This document shows positions 9,486 to 18,586 of a DNA stretch of 40,096 nucleotides, piece by piece. Positions within the stretch are counted from its first letter, which is position 1. Each line of letters opens with the position of its first letter. The position numbers and the translations under genes were made by a program. Origin of the DNA: an uncultured Clostridia bacterium (GTDB lineage: Bacteria > Bacillota > Clostridia > TANB77 > CAG-508); contig CANQDO010000011.1 in assembly GCA_947593355.1 (NCBI GenBank), positions 1-40,096 of the forward strand, read 5' to 3'. The notes beneath the pieces are model-generated. The model was not told where the DNA came from. It made no database searches and saw nothing but the letters and a program-made list of their open reading frames with translations.

Positions 9486-10094
9486 TTATACAATATTTGA
9501 AAATAACTCTAATGGATCTATATAATTATTATCTTCATCTCTTACGCCAAGATGTAAGTGTGGACCAGTAGTTGCACCATTTGTAGGTTTACCATTTTCA
9601 TCTGTATAGTTATTTCCTTTTACTCCATATACATATTTCGGTCCAACTCTACCTATTACATCTCCCATTTTTACTTTCTGATTTTCTTCTACTATAAATT
9701 GTGGAGATACATGGCAATAAGTTATTTTTAAATTATTTTCTAATGTAAGAGTTATGGTATAACCTCCTCCACCTAAAAAGCCAACATATGTTATTGTTCC
9801 ATCTGCTATTGCTATAAAATACGCCCCTTCTGGTGCGCCTATATCTACTCCTTTATGATATGAACTAGCACCTGCTGTAGGAGATGTTCTTTTTCCAAAA
9901 TATGAATTTATTTTAGTATAACCCGGTGCAGGCCATGCATAACCTTCATTACTTATTTGAATAGTATATGAACTTAAAAATTCTAAATAATCTTCTGAAA
10001 ATGTTGGTATAAAAAAACAACACACAAACATTGTTATAACTATTAAACCAACTATTAAATAATAAAATGGTTTTAAAAAAGCACTAGAAAACAT
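9486..10094 (-). CDS. M23 family metallopeptidase (LytM/DUF-type endopeptidase), membrane anchored
   Basis: A 202-residue cell-wall endopeptidase facing the outside of the membrane. A hydrophobic anchor (about 10-30) precedes the M23 domain. Zinc ligands are visible in SYHKGVDIG (His and Asp) and GPHLHLG (HxH), so it should be active. The sequence GYAWPAPGYTKINSYFGKR is the usual domain start. The ATG at 10094 follows AAGGAGG. Domain order and short size resemble sporulation peptidases such as SpoIIQ-like proteins, but no coil or degenerate site supports that; a general peptidoglycan hydrolase is safest. Confidence 0.9.
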   Translation of the reverse strand: MFSSAFLKPFYYLIVGLIVITMFVCCFFIPTFSEDYLEFLSSYTIQISNEGYAWPAPGYTKINSYFGKRTSPTAGASSYHKGVDIGAPEGAYFIAIADGTITYVGFLGGGGYTITLTLENNLKITYCHVSPQFIVEENQKVKMGDVIGRVGPKYVYGVKGNNYTDENGKPTNGATTGPHLHLGVRDEDNNYIDPLELFSNIV

Positions 10095-10133
10095 AAGAAT
10101 TCCTCCTTAAAGTCTAGTACCCCCTATAATTAC

Positions 10134-10204
10134 TAATTTAGAATATAGCTGTCTACGTTACTACATTGCTATTATCAACTACTATATTGCTACATTCTAA
10201 ATTA
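10134..10204. repeat. 16-bp inverted repeat between gtrA-like and M23 genes
   Basis: Arms 10134-10149 and 10189-10204 are complementary with one position that is a G-U pair on the minus strand. The loop is about 39 nt and contains repeated TAGTA/TAGCA triplet-like words. There is no T-run. It may be a processing hairpin or a decayed palindromic element. Confidence 0.5.
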
Positions 10205-10222
10205 CTGCCCTTTTTGTATCCT

Positions 10223-10639
10223 CTATTTTTTAAAAGCAAAAAATTTACTTATAAAAAAGTTTAATATTATTACTATTACTGTAATTGCACATTTGCTTAT
10301 TATAAATGGTATTGCACACACGGTATATAGTAGAAAAAAGCCTCCCATCTCTACTAGCATTGTAAATGTACGTCCTAATATAAATTTCCAAAATTCTATT
10401 AATTTTTCCTTTATAGTATTGGCCTGTGAATTAAACACCCATTTTCTGTTTGTGAAATATGCAAATATTATTGAGAAAATTATTCCTATTGTACTTGATA
10501 TATTTCCCTCTATTTTTAATACAGATTCACATAGTGTTGATACTCCTATGTTTACTATTGTTGTTAGTATTCCAAATACTACATATGCTATTACTTCTTT
10601 TGTACATATTTTTTTTATTATCTTTTTTATTTTTTCCAT
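10223..10639 (-). CDS. GtrA family membrane protein
   Basis: A 138-residue GtrA-like protein with four transmembrane helices (about 15-37, 43-62, 80-104, 108-132). The family is linked to moving lipid-linked sugars or to cell-surface glycan modification. The signature FxxxRxWVF between helices 2 and 3 appears as YFTNRKWVF. The start ATG at 10639 follows GGAGA. It has no glycosyltransferase next to it, so its substrate is unknown. Confidence 0.85.
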   Translation of the reverse strand: MEKIKKIIKKICTKEVIAYVVFGILTTIVNIGVSTLCESVLKIEGNISSTIGIIFSIIFAYFTNRKWVFNSQANTIKEKLIEFWKFILGRTFTMLVEMGGFFLLYTVCAIPFIISKCAITVIVIILNFFISKFFAFKK

Positions 10640-10818
10640 TGTTTCTCCTATTCCATTTTTTTACTTTTACATAATATCATATCATTAATACTTTTTCAAT
10701 TCATTTTTATAAATTTTAATAGAATCATTTTTTAAGTTTTTCTCTGCTCATTCATTGAATAGTAATTATAATATTCAACACACATTTATGCGTCATTTGT
10801 TTCATTAAGTATACCTGT

Positions 10819-10860
10819 AAAACCCACCAAATATTGATAATTCAATATTTGATGGGTTTT
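10819..10860 (-). terminator. Hairpin terminator after tRNA-Trp
   Basis: A 19-bp stem built on AAAACCCAYCAAATATTGA with a short loop lies 6 nt beyond the tRNA 3' end. The single mismatch on the plus strand is a G-U pair on the minus strand, and four T residues follow. Confidence 0.65.
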
Positions 10861-10865
10861 ATTTT

Positions 10866-10940
10866 TGGCAGGGGTAGAAGGACTCGAACCCTCACAAGCA
10901 GTTTTGGAGACTGTTGTGCTACCATTAACACCATACCCCT
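10866..10940 (-). tRNA. tRNA-Trp (CCA anticodon)
   Basis: The acceptor stem AGGGGTA/TACCCCT is perfect, the discriminator is G and the 3' CCA is encoded. The anticodon loop CTCCAAA places CCA at positions 34-36 after the conserved U33, so it reads UGG. The T-arm has GGTTCGAGTCC. A terminator follows directly. No tRNA-Trp with UCA anticodon is seen here, and TGA acts as a normal stop in nearby genes. Confidence 0.95.
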
Positions 10941-11079
10941 ATATTTTTCTTTCAAAGTGATTATAATAATAACATATATTTTTATTATTAGCAAGTAGTT
11001 TTTTGTAAAAAATAAATTTTCCAAAAAATTAATGTAGGTAATTTCATATTACCTACATTTTTATAATTTACTTTTTAAA

Positions 11080-11616
11080 TTACATGTCTTCATCATCATT
11101 ATCGTCTTCACCAGAATCTTTTTCAAAATCATCCTCATCATCAAATTCTTCATCATAATGGTCATGAGCACATCCATGACATTCGTCACAAAATCCTGAA
11201 CATCCATCAAGTTCCTCATCTTCTTCATTCCAGTCTAACTCTATAATATTATGACATTCTGGACATTCTACTTCATTCTTTTCATTATTTTCACCATCTA
11301 AATCTGCAACAAACTCATGATTACAATATGGGCAAACTATTTCAAAATCAAAGTTTTCATCATCTTCATAAATATCACCTTCAATTTTGCTTACTTTATT
11401 TGCCACACTATCTATTTTAAGTTTTAATTCTTTTTGTCTTTCTTCTATATCATTCATTTCCATTTCTGTAATATCTGATATTTTATCAATAATATCCATA
11501 AACATTAACATTAATTCTGAAATTTTATTCTTAACGAATTCTTTTTCTTGTGGATTAGATATTTTTTGTTCTATTTCAGATAATATTTTACTATAATTTT
11601 CATTTATGCCTGACAT
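11080..11616 (-). CDS. CD1247 N-terminal-domain-like zinc-ribbon protein
   Basis: A 178-residue acidic protein. The first 75 residues are predicted helical or coiled coil (SEIEQKISNPQEKEFVKNKI onward). Then comes a zinc ribbon: CPYC near residue 95 paired with CPEC about 25 residues later. A second Cys/His group (CSGFCDECHGCAHDH) and a C-terminal run of Asp and Glu follow. The layout matches the clostridial family named after C. difficile CD1247, whose function is unknown. The extra Cys/His group and acidic tail could bind metal. It starts 24 bp after the efp stop, so it is probably co-transcribed with efp. Confidence 0.7.
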   Translation of the reverse strand: MSGINENYSKILSEIEQKISNPQEKEFVKNKISELMLMFMDIIDKISDITEMEMNDIEERQKELKLKIDSVANKVSKIEGDIYEDDENFDFEIVCPYCNHEFVADLDGENNEKNEVECPECHNIIELDWNEEDEELDGCSGFCDECHGCAHDHYDEEFDDEDDFEKDSGEDDNDDEDM

Positions 11617-11640
11617 ATGCTATAAATCCTCTTTTCCAAA

Positions 11641-12207
11641 TTATATTCTTTCCATATATTCACCAGTTCTTGTGTCTATTCTAATAACATCACCTATGTT
11701 TACAAATAATGGAACTGATATTTCATACCCATTTTCTAATGTTGCTGGCTTTCCTGATGTTGTTGTGGTATTTCCACTAAATCCTGGTTCTGTATATGTA
11801 ACTTCTAATTCAACAAACATTGGAGGCTCTACTGAAAATACTTTTCCTTTATATGATAATATTTTAACAGTCATGTTTTCTTTTATATATTTTAAAGCAT
11901 CTCCTATTTGATCTTCATTTAATGGAATTTGTTCATATGTTTCATTATCCATGAAATAATATAAATCTCCATCTTTATATAAGTATTGCATTTCCCTCTT
12001 TTCTATTTCTGCTCCTGGATATTTTTCTGAAGGATTGAATGTTTTTTCCAATACTGCTCCTGTTATTACATTTTTTAATTTTGTTCTTACAAATGCTGCT
12101 CCTTTTCCTGGTTTTACATGTTGAAACTCTACTACTTTATATACGTTTCCTTCCATTTCAAATGTTGTTCCGTTTCTAAAATCTCCTGCCATATATACTT
12201 CTGCCAT
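11641..12207 (-). CDS. efp: Elongation factor P
   Basis: Stimulates peptide-bond formation on ribosomes stalled at polyproline stretches. The 188 residues include the KOW-like N domain with the loop [11 protein letters not shown]35 is the residue that is modified in many bacteria. The two OB-fold domains end with [17 protein letters not shown], the family signature. The ATG at 12207 follows AAAGGGGA. The upstream M24 aminopeptidase is its usual Firmicute neighbour, but here a 235-bp palindromic element has entered between them. Confidence 0.98.
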   Translation of the reverse strand: MAEVYMAGDFRNGTTFEMEGNVYKVVEFQHVKPGKGAAFVRTKLKNVITGAVLEKTFNPSEKYPGAEIEKREMQYLYKDGDLYYFMDNETYEQIPLNEDQIGDALKYIKENMTVKILSYKGKVFSVEPPMFVELEVTYTEPGFSGNTTTTSGKPATLENGYEISVPLFVNIGDVIRIDTRTGEYMERI

Positions 12208-12290
12208 AATATAATTCCCCTTTCTTTATTTCATATCTTATTTTAATCTTGTATATAATACCACATTTTTAGTTAAAAATCAAGAGTATA

Positions 12291-12525
12291 GCTTAAACTA
12301 ATAGGGACGGAGTTAAATAGTTTAGCAAATTTATTTTATATTTCAAAACATTAATATTATATTTTTCTACGTTGCCCCATTTAAGAAAATGTAATTCGCT
12401 TATCGCTCATAACATTTTCTAAAAAGGTCCCCACGAATCACTTCGAAAAATATAATATTATTGTTTTGAAAATAGTGTAGATACTTTTTTGCTAAACTAT
12501 TTAACCCCGTCCCTATTAGTTTAGC
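12291..12525. mobile_element. MITE-like palindromic element, copy A (235 bp)
   Basis: The terminal arms are inverted copies of GCTAAACTAATAGGGACGG, and each arm is itself a hairpin (GCTAAACTA paired with TAGTTTAGC around a G-rich loop). The interior differs from the other copies: a second inverted pair (ATTTCAAAACATTAATATTA against its complement) and a central stem AGAAAATG/CATTTTCT. So almost the whole element can fold into one long stem. There is no ORF. The right arm gives the last two codons and the stop of the M24 aminopeptidase. The interior carries GGTCCCCAC, the inverse of a 9-mer in the repeat at 4328. Confidence 0.8.
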
Positions 12526-13592
12526 TGTTTATCTACTATAATATAATTTTTGTCTGATTTTGTTAAATTTATGCAACCATTTTTTGTAATTAATACAGTA
12601 TCTTCTATTCTAACACCAAACTTTTCTGGTATATATATTCCTGGTTCATTTGTTACTACCATTTTATCTTTTAGCAAAAAGTCATTTTTATTTGCCAAAT
12701 ATGGATATTCATGTATATCCAAACCTACTCCATGCCCCAAACTATGTATTAAAAAGTAGTTTTCTAATTCGAAATCACTTTCTACCATTTTAGTAAGTAC
12801 TTTTACATTTACCCCTTCTTTTAATTCTTCTTGCACTTTTAATTGTTCTTTTAATACTAAATCATAAACTTTTTTAGTTTCTTCTGGAATATAGCCTGCA
12901 AATATTGTTCTTGTCATATCTGAACAATAGCCTTTATACTTACATCCCATATCAATTGTAATTACATCTCCCAAATCTATTTTTTTATCTGTAGGTACTG
13001 CATGTGGCTTTGATGAATTTTTTCCTGATGCTACTATTGGATCAAATGATACTCCATCTGCACCATGTAACTTAAAATATCTTTCTATTTCTAATGCTAT
13101 TTCCTTTTCTGTTCTTCCTACTTTTATAAAATCTAATAAATATTTAAAACATCCATCTGTAATTTCACAAGCTTTTGTTATTTTTTCTATTTCTTCGGCA
13201 TCCTTTATCATTCTTTGCTTCTCGATTACTTTTTCCATCTCTTGAAGATTGTTTATTTTGTATTTTCTCATAAAATTTCTATAGCCATTATATGTTACAT
13301 AATCTCCTTCAAAACCGACATTCTCACAAAACATAAAAAAGTTTTCATATTCATCATTTGAAAAATCATTAAATTCATGCACTATTATTTCATCATCTAT
13401 TGTAAGTACACTATTTACTTCCTCTGTATAACGCCCATCTGTTAAATATATATTTTCTTTTCTAGTTATTAATAATATTCCCTCTGCTACGATTCCCGTT
13501 AAATACCTTATATTTATCGGATTCGATATTATTGCACCTTGCATATCTAGCATTTTCATTTTTTCTCTTAACCATCTTATGTTTGTATTCAT
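12516..13592 (-). CDS. M24 family Xaa-Pro aminopeptidase/dipeptidase
   Basis: Cytoplasmic metallopeptidase cutting Xaa-Pro bonds. A creatinase N-terminal domain (about 1-125) precedes the pita-bread catalytic domain. The five metal ligands are visible: Asp in ITIDMGC, Asp in CSDMTRT, His in HSLGHGVGLD, Glu in TNEPGIY and Glu in VRIEDT. I chose ATG at 13592 with AGGTG upstream over an ATG six codons earlier that lacks a site. The last residues (Q-L-N then TAA) are encoded by the arm of MITE copy A. Without the insertion the frame would read Q-L-S and run seven more residues. Adjacent to efp as in B. subtilis yqhT. Confidence 0.92.
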   Translation of the reverse strand: MNTNIRWLREKMKMLDMQGAIISNPINIRYLTGIVAEGILLITRKENIYLTDGRYTEEVNSVLTIDDEIIVHEFNDFSNDEYENFFMFCENVGFEGDYVTYNGYRNFMRKYKINNLQEMEKVIEKQRMIKDAEEIEKITKACEITDGCFKYLLDFIKVGRTEKEIALEIERYFKLHGADGVSFDPIVASGKNSSKPHAVPTDKKIDLGDVITIDMGCKYKGYCSDMTRTIFAGYIPEETKKVYDLVLKEQLKVQEELKEGVNVKVLTKMVESDFELENYFLIHSLGHGVGLDIHEYPYLANKNDFLLKDKMVVTNEPGIYIPEKFGVRIEDTVLITKNGCINLTKSDKNYIIVDKQLN

Positions 13593-13650
13593 TAGAACAC
13601 CTACTTTCATTTTTTATTTCATTTACAACTATTTATATTTTTACGTGCTC

Positions 13651-14404
13651 CTATGCATTAAACATACCAAGTGTAAATACTTTTAATAAAATACCAATTA
13701 ATAAATTATTGGGCACTACCATAACTATAAACGTTGCAATTACTATAAACGGTCCAAAGGCTATGTATTCATCTTTTTTCTTCTTTTTTGTTATTAATAA
13801 TATTATACTAATTATTGCACCTATTAAAAATGCAATTAATGCTATTATTCCTATATTAAGCCATCCAAAGAATAAGCCCAATGCTCCCATTAGCTTAACA
13901 TCACCAAAGCCCATTGCCTCTTTACCTGCAATTAGCCCTCCTACTGCTGTAATGGCTAAAAATATTCCGGCACCAATAACACCGCCTAATAACATATTTA
14001 TTGCAATATTTATATCTAATATTCCTTGTACAAACGTTAATCCAAGCCCAACTTCAAATAAAGTTAAATTTAATCTGTTTGGAATAATTTGATGCTTTAT
14101 ATCTATAATAAAAGCCGACACTAGCATTGGTGATATAAATATATACTCTAAAAATTGTATCTTATATAATATACCTTCTTTGTTACCAAACATATATAAT
14201 AGCACTATATATATTGTTGCCATCAAGAACATCAATATATATTTTGGCTTGCACTCTTTTAAATATACTGTAAAAAATTCTTTTGAAAATACCTTTTTAT
14301 ACTCTGGCAAACGTGTGTTGCACCAATCTATAAATTGCCCCACAAGCAATCCTATTATGCCGAATAAGAACATAATATAATATATTTATTTCATTTATGT
14401 ACAT
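13651..14404 (-). CDS. Prepilin peptidase (A24), +1 frameshift at CGG codon 15
   Basis: Membrane aspartyl peptidase that trims and methylates type IV prepilins, as needed for pili or DNA uptake. The signatures are IIDIKHQIIPNRLN and GFGDVKLMGALGLFFGW with both catalytic Asp residues, plus FGPFIV near the end. The N-terminal Cys-rich methylase region is short. Translation from ATG 14373 lacks a ribosome site and starts inside the first helix. ATG 14404 has AAGGAAGG upstream, but its frame meets CGG (14360-14362), after which it would continue only about 20 codons. Skipping the C of CGG gives ILYYVLIGIIGLLVG, a normal first helix, and one 250-residue protein. Span length is 754 nt (3n+1). The enzyme call is firm; the recoding is inferred. 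Confidence 0.8.
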
Positions 14405-14432
14405 TTTCTTCCTTCCTTTTCTTTAGTTATTT

Positions 14433-14933
14433 TTAATTATTTTTTAAACTGTTTAAATATCTTTTTATTACAAAGTTTTCTAATGGTCTTTTTATTTTTG
14501 TTATTAAAATATCCTTTTCCTCTAGTGGCTTTACTAATATTGCTTTTACTTTACTTCTATTTGCACCTATTACATCAGTAAAAATTTGATCACCTACTGC
14601 TGCAATATTTTCTGGCTTTTCTTGTAAATATTCTATAGCTTTTTTAAAACCTTTTTTTAAAGGTTTCATTGCAAAATATATATAATGTACATCTAACTCC
14701 TCTGCCACTTTTTTTACTTTTTCTACATTATTGCTATTTGATAATATACAAAATTTTATTCCTTGCTTTTTTAAGTTTTCACACCACTTTTTTGTACCAT
14801 CTGGTATTTTTTTATAAAAATCTATTAATGTATTATCTACATCTAATATTAGTGCCTTTATTTTATTTTCCTTTAAATAATCTATTGTTAATTTTTGCAC
14901 ATTTTCTATATATAAATTTGGATAAAGTATCAT
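14433..14933 (-). CDS. yqeG: YqeG family HAD phosphatase
   Basis: A HAD superfamily (IIIA) phosphatase, 166 residues. Motif I is DVDNTLIDF, motif II is LSNSNN, and motif IV is VGDQIFTDVIGAN. The YqeG group is widespread in Firmicutes; some related proteins act on phosphatidylglycerol phosphate, but the substrate here is unproven. Start ATG 14933 has GGAGGAAAC directly upstream; a TTG four codons earlier would overlap that site. It precedes the prepilin peptidase on the same strand with about 30 bp between. Confidence 0.9.
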   Translation of the reverse strand: MILYPNLYIENVQKLTIDYLKENKIKALILDVDNTLIDFYKKIPDGTKKWCENLKKQGIKFCILSNSNNVEKVKKVAEELDVHYIYFAMKPLKKGFKKAIEYLQEKPENIAAVGDQIFTDVIGANRSKVKAILVKPLEEKDILITKIKRPLENFVIKRYLNSLKNN

Positions 14934-15000
14934 TGTTTCCTCCAAATACTATTTCTTTAATTTCGGTTTTATTCTACCATTTATAAAATGCTTTGTCAAC

Positions 15001-15215
15001 TAAACTATTAGGGACGGGGTTAAATAGTTTAATACATTTTAATTTATTTAGTTAAACTTTTAGGGACGGTGCTAAATAGTTTAGTGGGAATTGTTAATGT
15101 TATATATTAAAATAATTATTCCACTAAACTATTTAGCACCGTCCCTAATAGTTTAACGGCAATTTTAAAATTACATTATTGTATTAAACTATTTAACCCC
15201 GTCCCTAATAGTTTA
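15001..15215. mobile_element. MITE-like nested palindromic element, copy B (215 bp)
   Basis: Outer arms start TAAACTATTAGGGACGGGG; inner arms carry AGGGACGGTGCTAAAT. Both pairs are inverted, so the element is a palindrome inside a palindrome, and each arm is also a small hairpin (TAAACTATT with AATAGTTTA). There is no ORF. The first three bases of the right arm form the stop codon of sleB. If TA is a target duplication, the earlier sequence was AAG-TA-GTTGAC, giving sleB a TAG stop. It shares spacers with copy C and, inverted, with copy D. Confidence 0.85.
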
Positions 15216-15905
15216 CTTGCAAAATCTATGTCTGCCTATTGTTACAGTTGCAGGTCTTGACCAAATCCATTTATTTGTGGCTGTTGCAGGATTAAAATAA
15301 TATATTGCACCATAAGATGGATCCCATCCATTTATGGCATCTTGTGCAGCTTTTATAGCTGTACTATCTGGAGATAAATTTATTTGGCCATCCGATACTG
15401 CATCAAATGCACCAGATTGATATATAACACTTGATATTGTATTTGGGAAACTTGAACTTTTTACTCTATTTAAAACTACAGCTGCTACTGCTACTTGCCC
15501 TGTATAGGGTTCTCCTCTTGATTCCCCATATACTAACCTTGCTAATAAATTTACATTGCTTGAACTTGTACTAGATGAAGAACTTGTATTAGATGATGTA
15601 TATATTCCCATTGCTTGTAATGTTTTGGTTCCAGCAATTCCATCTGCTGTAAGTCCATTTTTTCTCTGAAAATATTTTACTGCTTCTAATGTTTTACTTC
15701 CATATATTCCATCTATACTTCCTGTATAATAACCCCATCTCTTTAATTTAGTTTGTATTTGCGTTACCTCTGAACCTCTTGAGCCATACTTAGAAAGAGC
15801 ATATATTTCATTATTTCTAAAAAATACATTATATGATATAAATATAGCAAATAAAATTATTAGTATTACTATTTGCTTTAAATTTTTTTTAATATTTAGT
15901 TTCAT
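15213..15905 (-). CDS. sleB: Spore cortex-lytic enzyme / cell wall hydrolase SleB-like
   Basis: Peptidoglycan hydrolase, probably exported. The 230 residues have an N-terminal membrane anchor or signal (about 10-28), a peptidoglycan-binding domain (about 38-100, GSRGSEVTQIQTKLKRWGYY ... DGIYGSKT ... ADGIAGTKT), a Ser/Thr-rich linker and the SleB catalytic domain (about 115-230). The predicted catalytic Glu is in LVYGESRGEPY. SleB lytic transglycosylases degrade spore cortex during germination. ATG at 15905 follows GTGAGGAAA. The usual partner ypeB is not next to it, so it may be a CwlJ/SleB-type enzyme acting elsewhere. Its stop codon lies inside MITE copy B. Confidence 0.9.
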   Translation of the reverse strand: MKLNIKKNLKQIVILIILFAIFISYNVFFRNNEIYALSKYGSRGSEVTQIQTKLKRWGYYTGSIDGIYGSKTLEAVKYFQRKNGLTADGIAGTKTLQAMGIYTSSNTSSSSSTSSSNVNLLARLVYGESRGEPYTGQVAVAAVVLNRVKSSSFPNTISSVIYQSGAFDAVSDGQINLSPDSTAIKAAQDAINGWDPSYGAIYYFNPATATNKWIWSRPATVTIGRHRFCK

Positions 15906-15959
15906 AAAAATTTCCTCACTTTGCTCTCACGTATTAGGTGTTAAAAATATTTGCATTAT

Positions 15960-16008
15960 AAAAAACACCTTTTCTTGAAAAATATATTTTCCAAAATTGG
16001 TGTTTTTT
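15960..16008 (-). terminator. Terminator of pyrG
   Basis: Stem AAAAAACACC/GGTGTTTTTT with an inner A/T stem, 44 nt after the pyrG stop, and six T residues at the 3' side. It separates pyrG from sleB. The symmetric arms may also work in the other direction. Confidence 0.8.
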
Positions 16009-16051
16009 ATGCATTAAAAATGTTCACAAAAATCCGTTTCTTTATGTTTCC

Positions 16052-17653
16052 TTATTTTAAACAAGCTTTTATCAAACCTACAAAAAGTGGTGCTGGTTTA
16101 TCCGGTCTAGATTTAAATTCTGGATGGAACTGGCTTGCAATAAAAAATGGATGCTTGTCCTGCTCTAATTCTACCATTTCCACCAAAGTTCCATCTGGTG
16201 ATACTCCAGAACATTTTAGTCCCGCTTCTTCTAGCCTTTCTTTATAATCATTATTATATTCAAATCTATGACGGTGTCTTTCATTTATTTCTGTTTGCTT
16301 ATATAATTTTTCTGCTAAACTTCCTTTTTTTATTATGCAAGGATAACTTCCTAGCCTCATTGTTCCGCCTTTTTTTGTTACATCCTTTTGACTATACATT
16401 ATATGTATAACTGGATCTTCACATATCTCATCAAACTCTTCTGAATTTGCATCTTTTAATTTTAATACATTTCTTGCAAATTCAACAACAACCATTTGCA
16501 TTCCTAAACATATACCTAAAAATGGTACTTTATTTTCTCTTGCATATTTTATAGTTTGGATTTTTCCCTCTATTCCTCTATTTCCAAACCCTCCAGGAAC
16601 TACTATTGCTGAATAATCTTTTAACTTTTCTTTTGCATTTTTTGCAGTTATTAACTCTGCATCTATAAATTCAACCTTTACATTAACTCCATTTTCAAAA
16701 CCTGCATGCTTTAAGCTTTCTGCAACAGACAAATATGAATCTTCTAGTTTAACATATTTTCCAACTATCGCAACTTTTATTACATTATTTGAAACATTTT
16801 TAATTTTATTTAACATTTCTTCCCATTTTTCGTTATGAGGCTCACATTTTTCCAAACATAAATGTTTACATACTTCTTCTGCCAATCCTTCTTTTTCTAG
16901 TAATATTGGAACTTCATATAAGCAAGATGCTGTTTTATTTGCAATAACACTTTCTTTTCTAACATTACAAAATAGTGCTATTTTTTCTCTTAAATTATCT
17001 GGTATATCAACTTCAGTTCTACAAACTAATATATCTGGCTTTATTCCAAAAGACTGCAATTCTTTTACTGAATGCTGTGTTGGCTTTGACTTTAATTCAT
17101 TTGAACCACTTATATATGGCAATAAAGTTACATGAACATATATTATATCTTGTACATCATTTTCTATTCCAACCTGCCTTATTGCTTCTATAATAGATAG
17201 CCCTTCTATATCTCCTACTGTACCTCCAATTTCCGTTATTACAATATCAACATCTGTATTTTCAAAAGAATATATTTTTTCTTTTATAGCATTTGTTACA
17301 TGTGGTATTACTTGAACAGTTTTACCTAAATAATCTCCTCTTCTTTCTCTTTCTAATACACTTTGATATATTTTGCCCATTGTTATACTTGAATTTTTTG
17401 TTAAATTTTCATCTGTAAATCTTTCATAATGACCTAAGTCTAAATCTGTTTCAGCTCCATCATCTGTAACAAAAACTTCCCCATGTTCATAAGGGCTCAT
17501 TGTACCTGGGTCTACATTTAAATATGGATCAAACTTTTGATTTACCACTTTATAGCCCCTATTTTTTAATAACCTTCCTAAAGATGCAGCCGTTATTCCT
17601 TTTCCTAATCCTGATACAACCCCTCCTGTTACAAAAATATACTTTGTTTTCAA
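16052..17653 (-). CDS. pyrG: CTP synthase
   Basis: Makes CTP from UTP with glutamine and ATP. Synthetase domain (1-265) begins [17 protein letters not shown] and has [27 protein letters not shown]; the class I glutamine amidotransferase domain holds GICLGMQ with the nucleophile Cys, and FHPEF with the catalytic His. The 533 residues are full length. The start is TTG at 17653, supported by AAGGGGGT seven bases upstream. It follows ylmH by 29 bp, probably one transcript. I saw no obvious pyrG attenuator in this short gap. Confidence 0.98.
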   Translation of the reverse strand: MKTKYIFVTGGVVSGLGKGITAASLGRLLKNRGYKVVNQKFDPYLNVDPGTMSPYEHGEVFVTDDGAETDLDLGHYERFTDENLTKNSSITMGKIYQSVLERERRGDYLGKTVQVIPHVTNAIKEKIYSFENTDVDIVITEIGGTVGDIEGLSIIEAIRQVGIENDVQDIIYVHVTLLPYISGSNELKSKPTQHSVKELQSFGIKPDILVCRTEVDIPDNLREKIALFCNVRKESVIANKTASCLYEVPILLEKEGLAEEVCKHLCLEKCEPHNEKWEEMLNKIKNVSNNVIKVAIVGKYVKLEDSYLSVAESLKHAGFENGVNVKVEFIDAELITAKNAKEKLKDYSAIVVPGGFGNRGIEGKIQTIKYARENKVPFLGICLGMQMVVVEFARNVLKLKDANSEEFDEICEDPVIHIMYSQKDVTKKGGTMRLGSYPCIIKKGSLAEKLYKQTEINERHRHRFEYNNDYKERLEEAGLKCSGVSPDGTLVEMVELEQDKHPFFIASQFHPEFKSRPDKPAPLFVGLIKACLK

Positions 17654-17682
17654 TTTTTATACCCCCTTATTTTCTTTTGTTT

Positions 17683-18480
17683 TTATTTTTTACCTCCTAC
17701 CTGTGACACTTTTAAAATTATTCTATTTTTTCTCGTATTTCCCATTATTTCTATAACTTCAAACTTACCTTTTCCTCTAATTGTAATCTTATCATTTTCT
17801 TTTACCTCTTTAGAAACTTTTGTAACAGTTTCATAATTTATGAATACTCTTTCACTTAAAATAATCTCTACTGCTTTAGTTCTTGAACATTTTGCTAACT
17901 CTGAAACAATATTATCTAGCCTCATTGATGGTATTGTAATTTCAAATTCTTCCTTTTCTACTGGTACATTTTTTATATCTTGTAAATTTATTTGACTAAC
18001 TTTTGCTTTTTTAAATCTTATTAAATCACTTAAATTAATTAACAAAAATTTTGTAATATCCTTATTTACTATTATATCTGCGCCATCTGACCTAACTATT
18101 ATATCTCCTATTTTTTCCCTTTTTATTCCTAGTTTCATAAGTGCACCCAAATAATTTCTATGCGTATATTTGTCATACTCTTCTTCTGGAAGCTCTATTT
18201 TTATTGCATTCAAAATATTATTAAAATCAAATTCGTTATTTTCCATAACTTGTTCTAACTTATCTGGAAAAACTACAAGCACATTTCTCTCTGCATTTTC
18301 TATACCTCCATAAAATAAATAGTGTTTATATTTTTGAGAACGTAAAAAATCACTCACTATTTTTTTTTGATTTTCATCCAAGAAATCTGTATTTTCTATT
18401 TTGTTTCTAGTCTGGCAAAGTTTAAATTTATCTGCTACTTTTGACGTTAATAAATGGTTATCTTCTTTTTTTACATCCAT
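17683..18480 (-). CDS. ylmH: YlmH-like S4-domain RNA-binding protein
   Basis: A 265-residue protein with an N-terminal YlmH domain (ENTDFLDENQKKIVSDFL, YGGIENAERNVLVVFP, HRNYLGALMKLGIKREKIGD) and a C-terminal S4 RNA-binding domain (about 182-245, RLDNIVSELAKCSRTKAVEI). YlmH has been linked to ribosome quality control and to the division gene cluster in Firmicutes. Here it is away from the ylm cluster and sits before pyrG. ATG at 18480 follows AAGAGGT. Confidence 0.92.
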   Translation of the reverse strand: MDVKKEDNHLLTSKVADKFKLCQTRNKIENTDFLDENQKKIVSDFLRSQKYKHYLFYGGIENAERNVLVVFPDKLEQVMENNEFDFNNILNAIKIELPEEEYDKYTHRNYLGALMKLGIKREKIGDIIVRSDGADIIVNKDITKFLLINLSDLIRFKKAKVSQINLQDIKNVPVEKEEFEITIPSMRLDNIVSELAKCSRTKAVEIILSERVFINYETVTKVSKEVKENDKITIRGKGKFEVIEIMGNTRKNRIILKVSQVGGKK

Positions 18481-18586
18481 AATTTACCTCTTCTTATAAG
18501 CATATTACACCAAAATTTTTATATTGTCCATATTTATTTTTCAAATATCAAATCTACCTTTATATTTTATTTTGTAAGTCACAGAA

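Noticed and set aside
9486..10094. SpoIIQ or SpoIVFA assignment for the M23 protein
   Set aside because: Zinc ligands are all present and no specific neighbours or motifs support a sporulation role.
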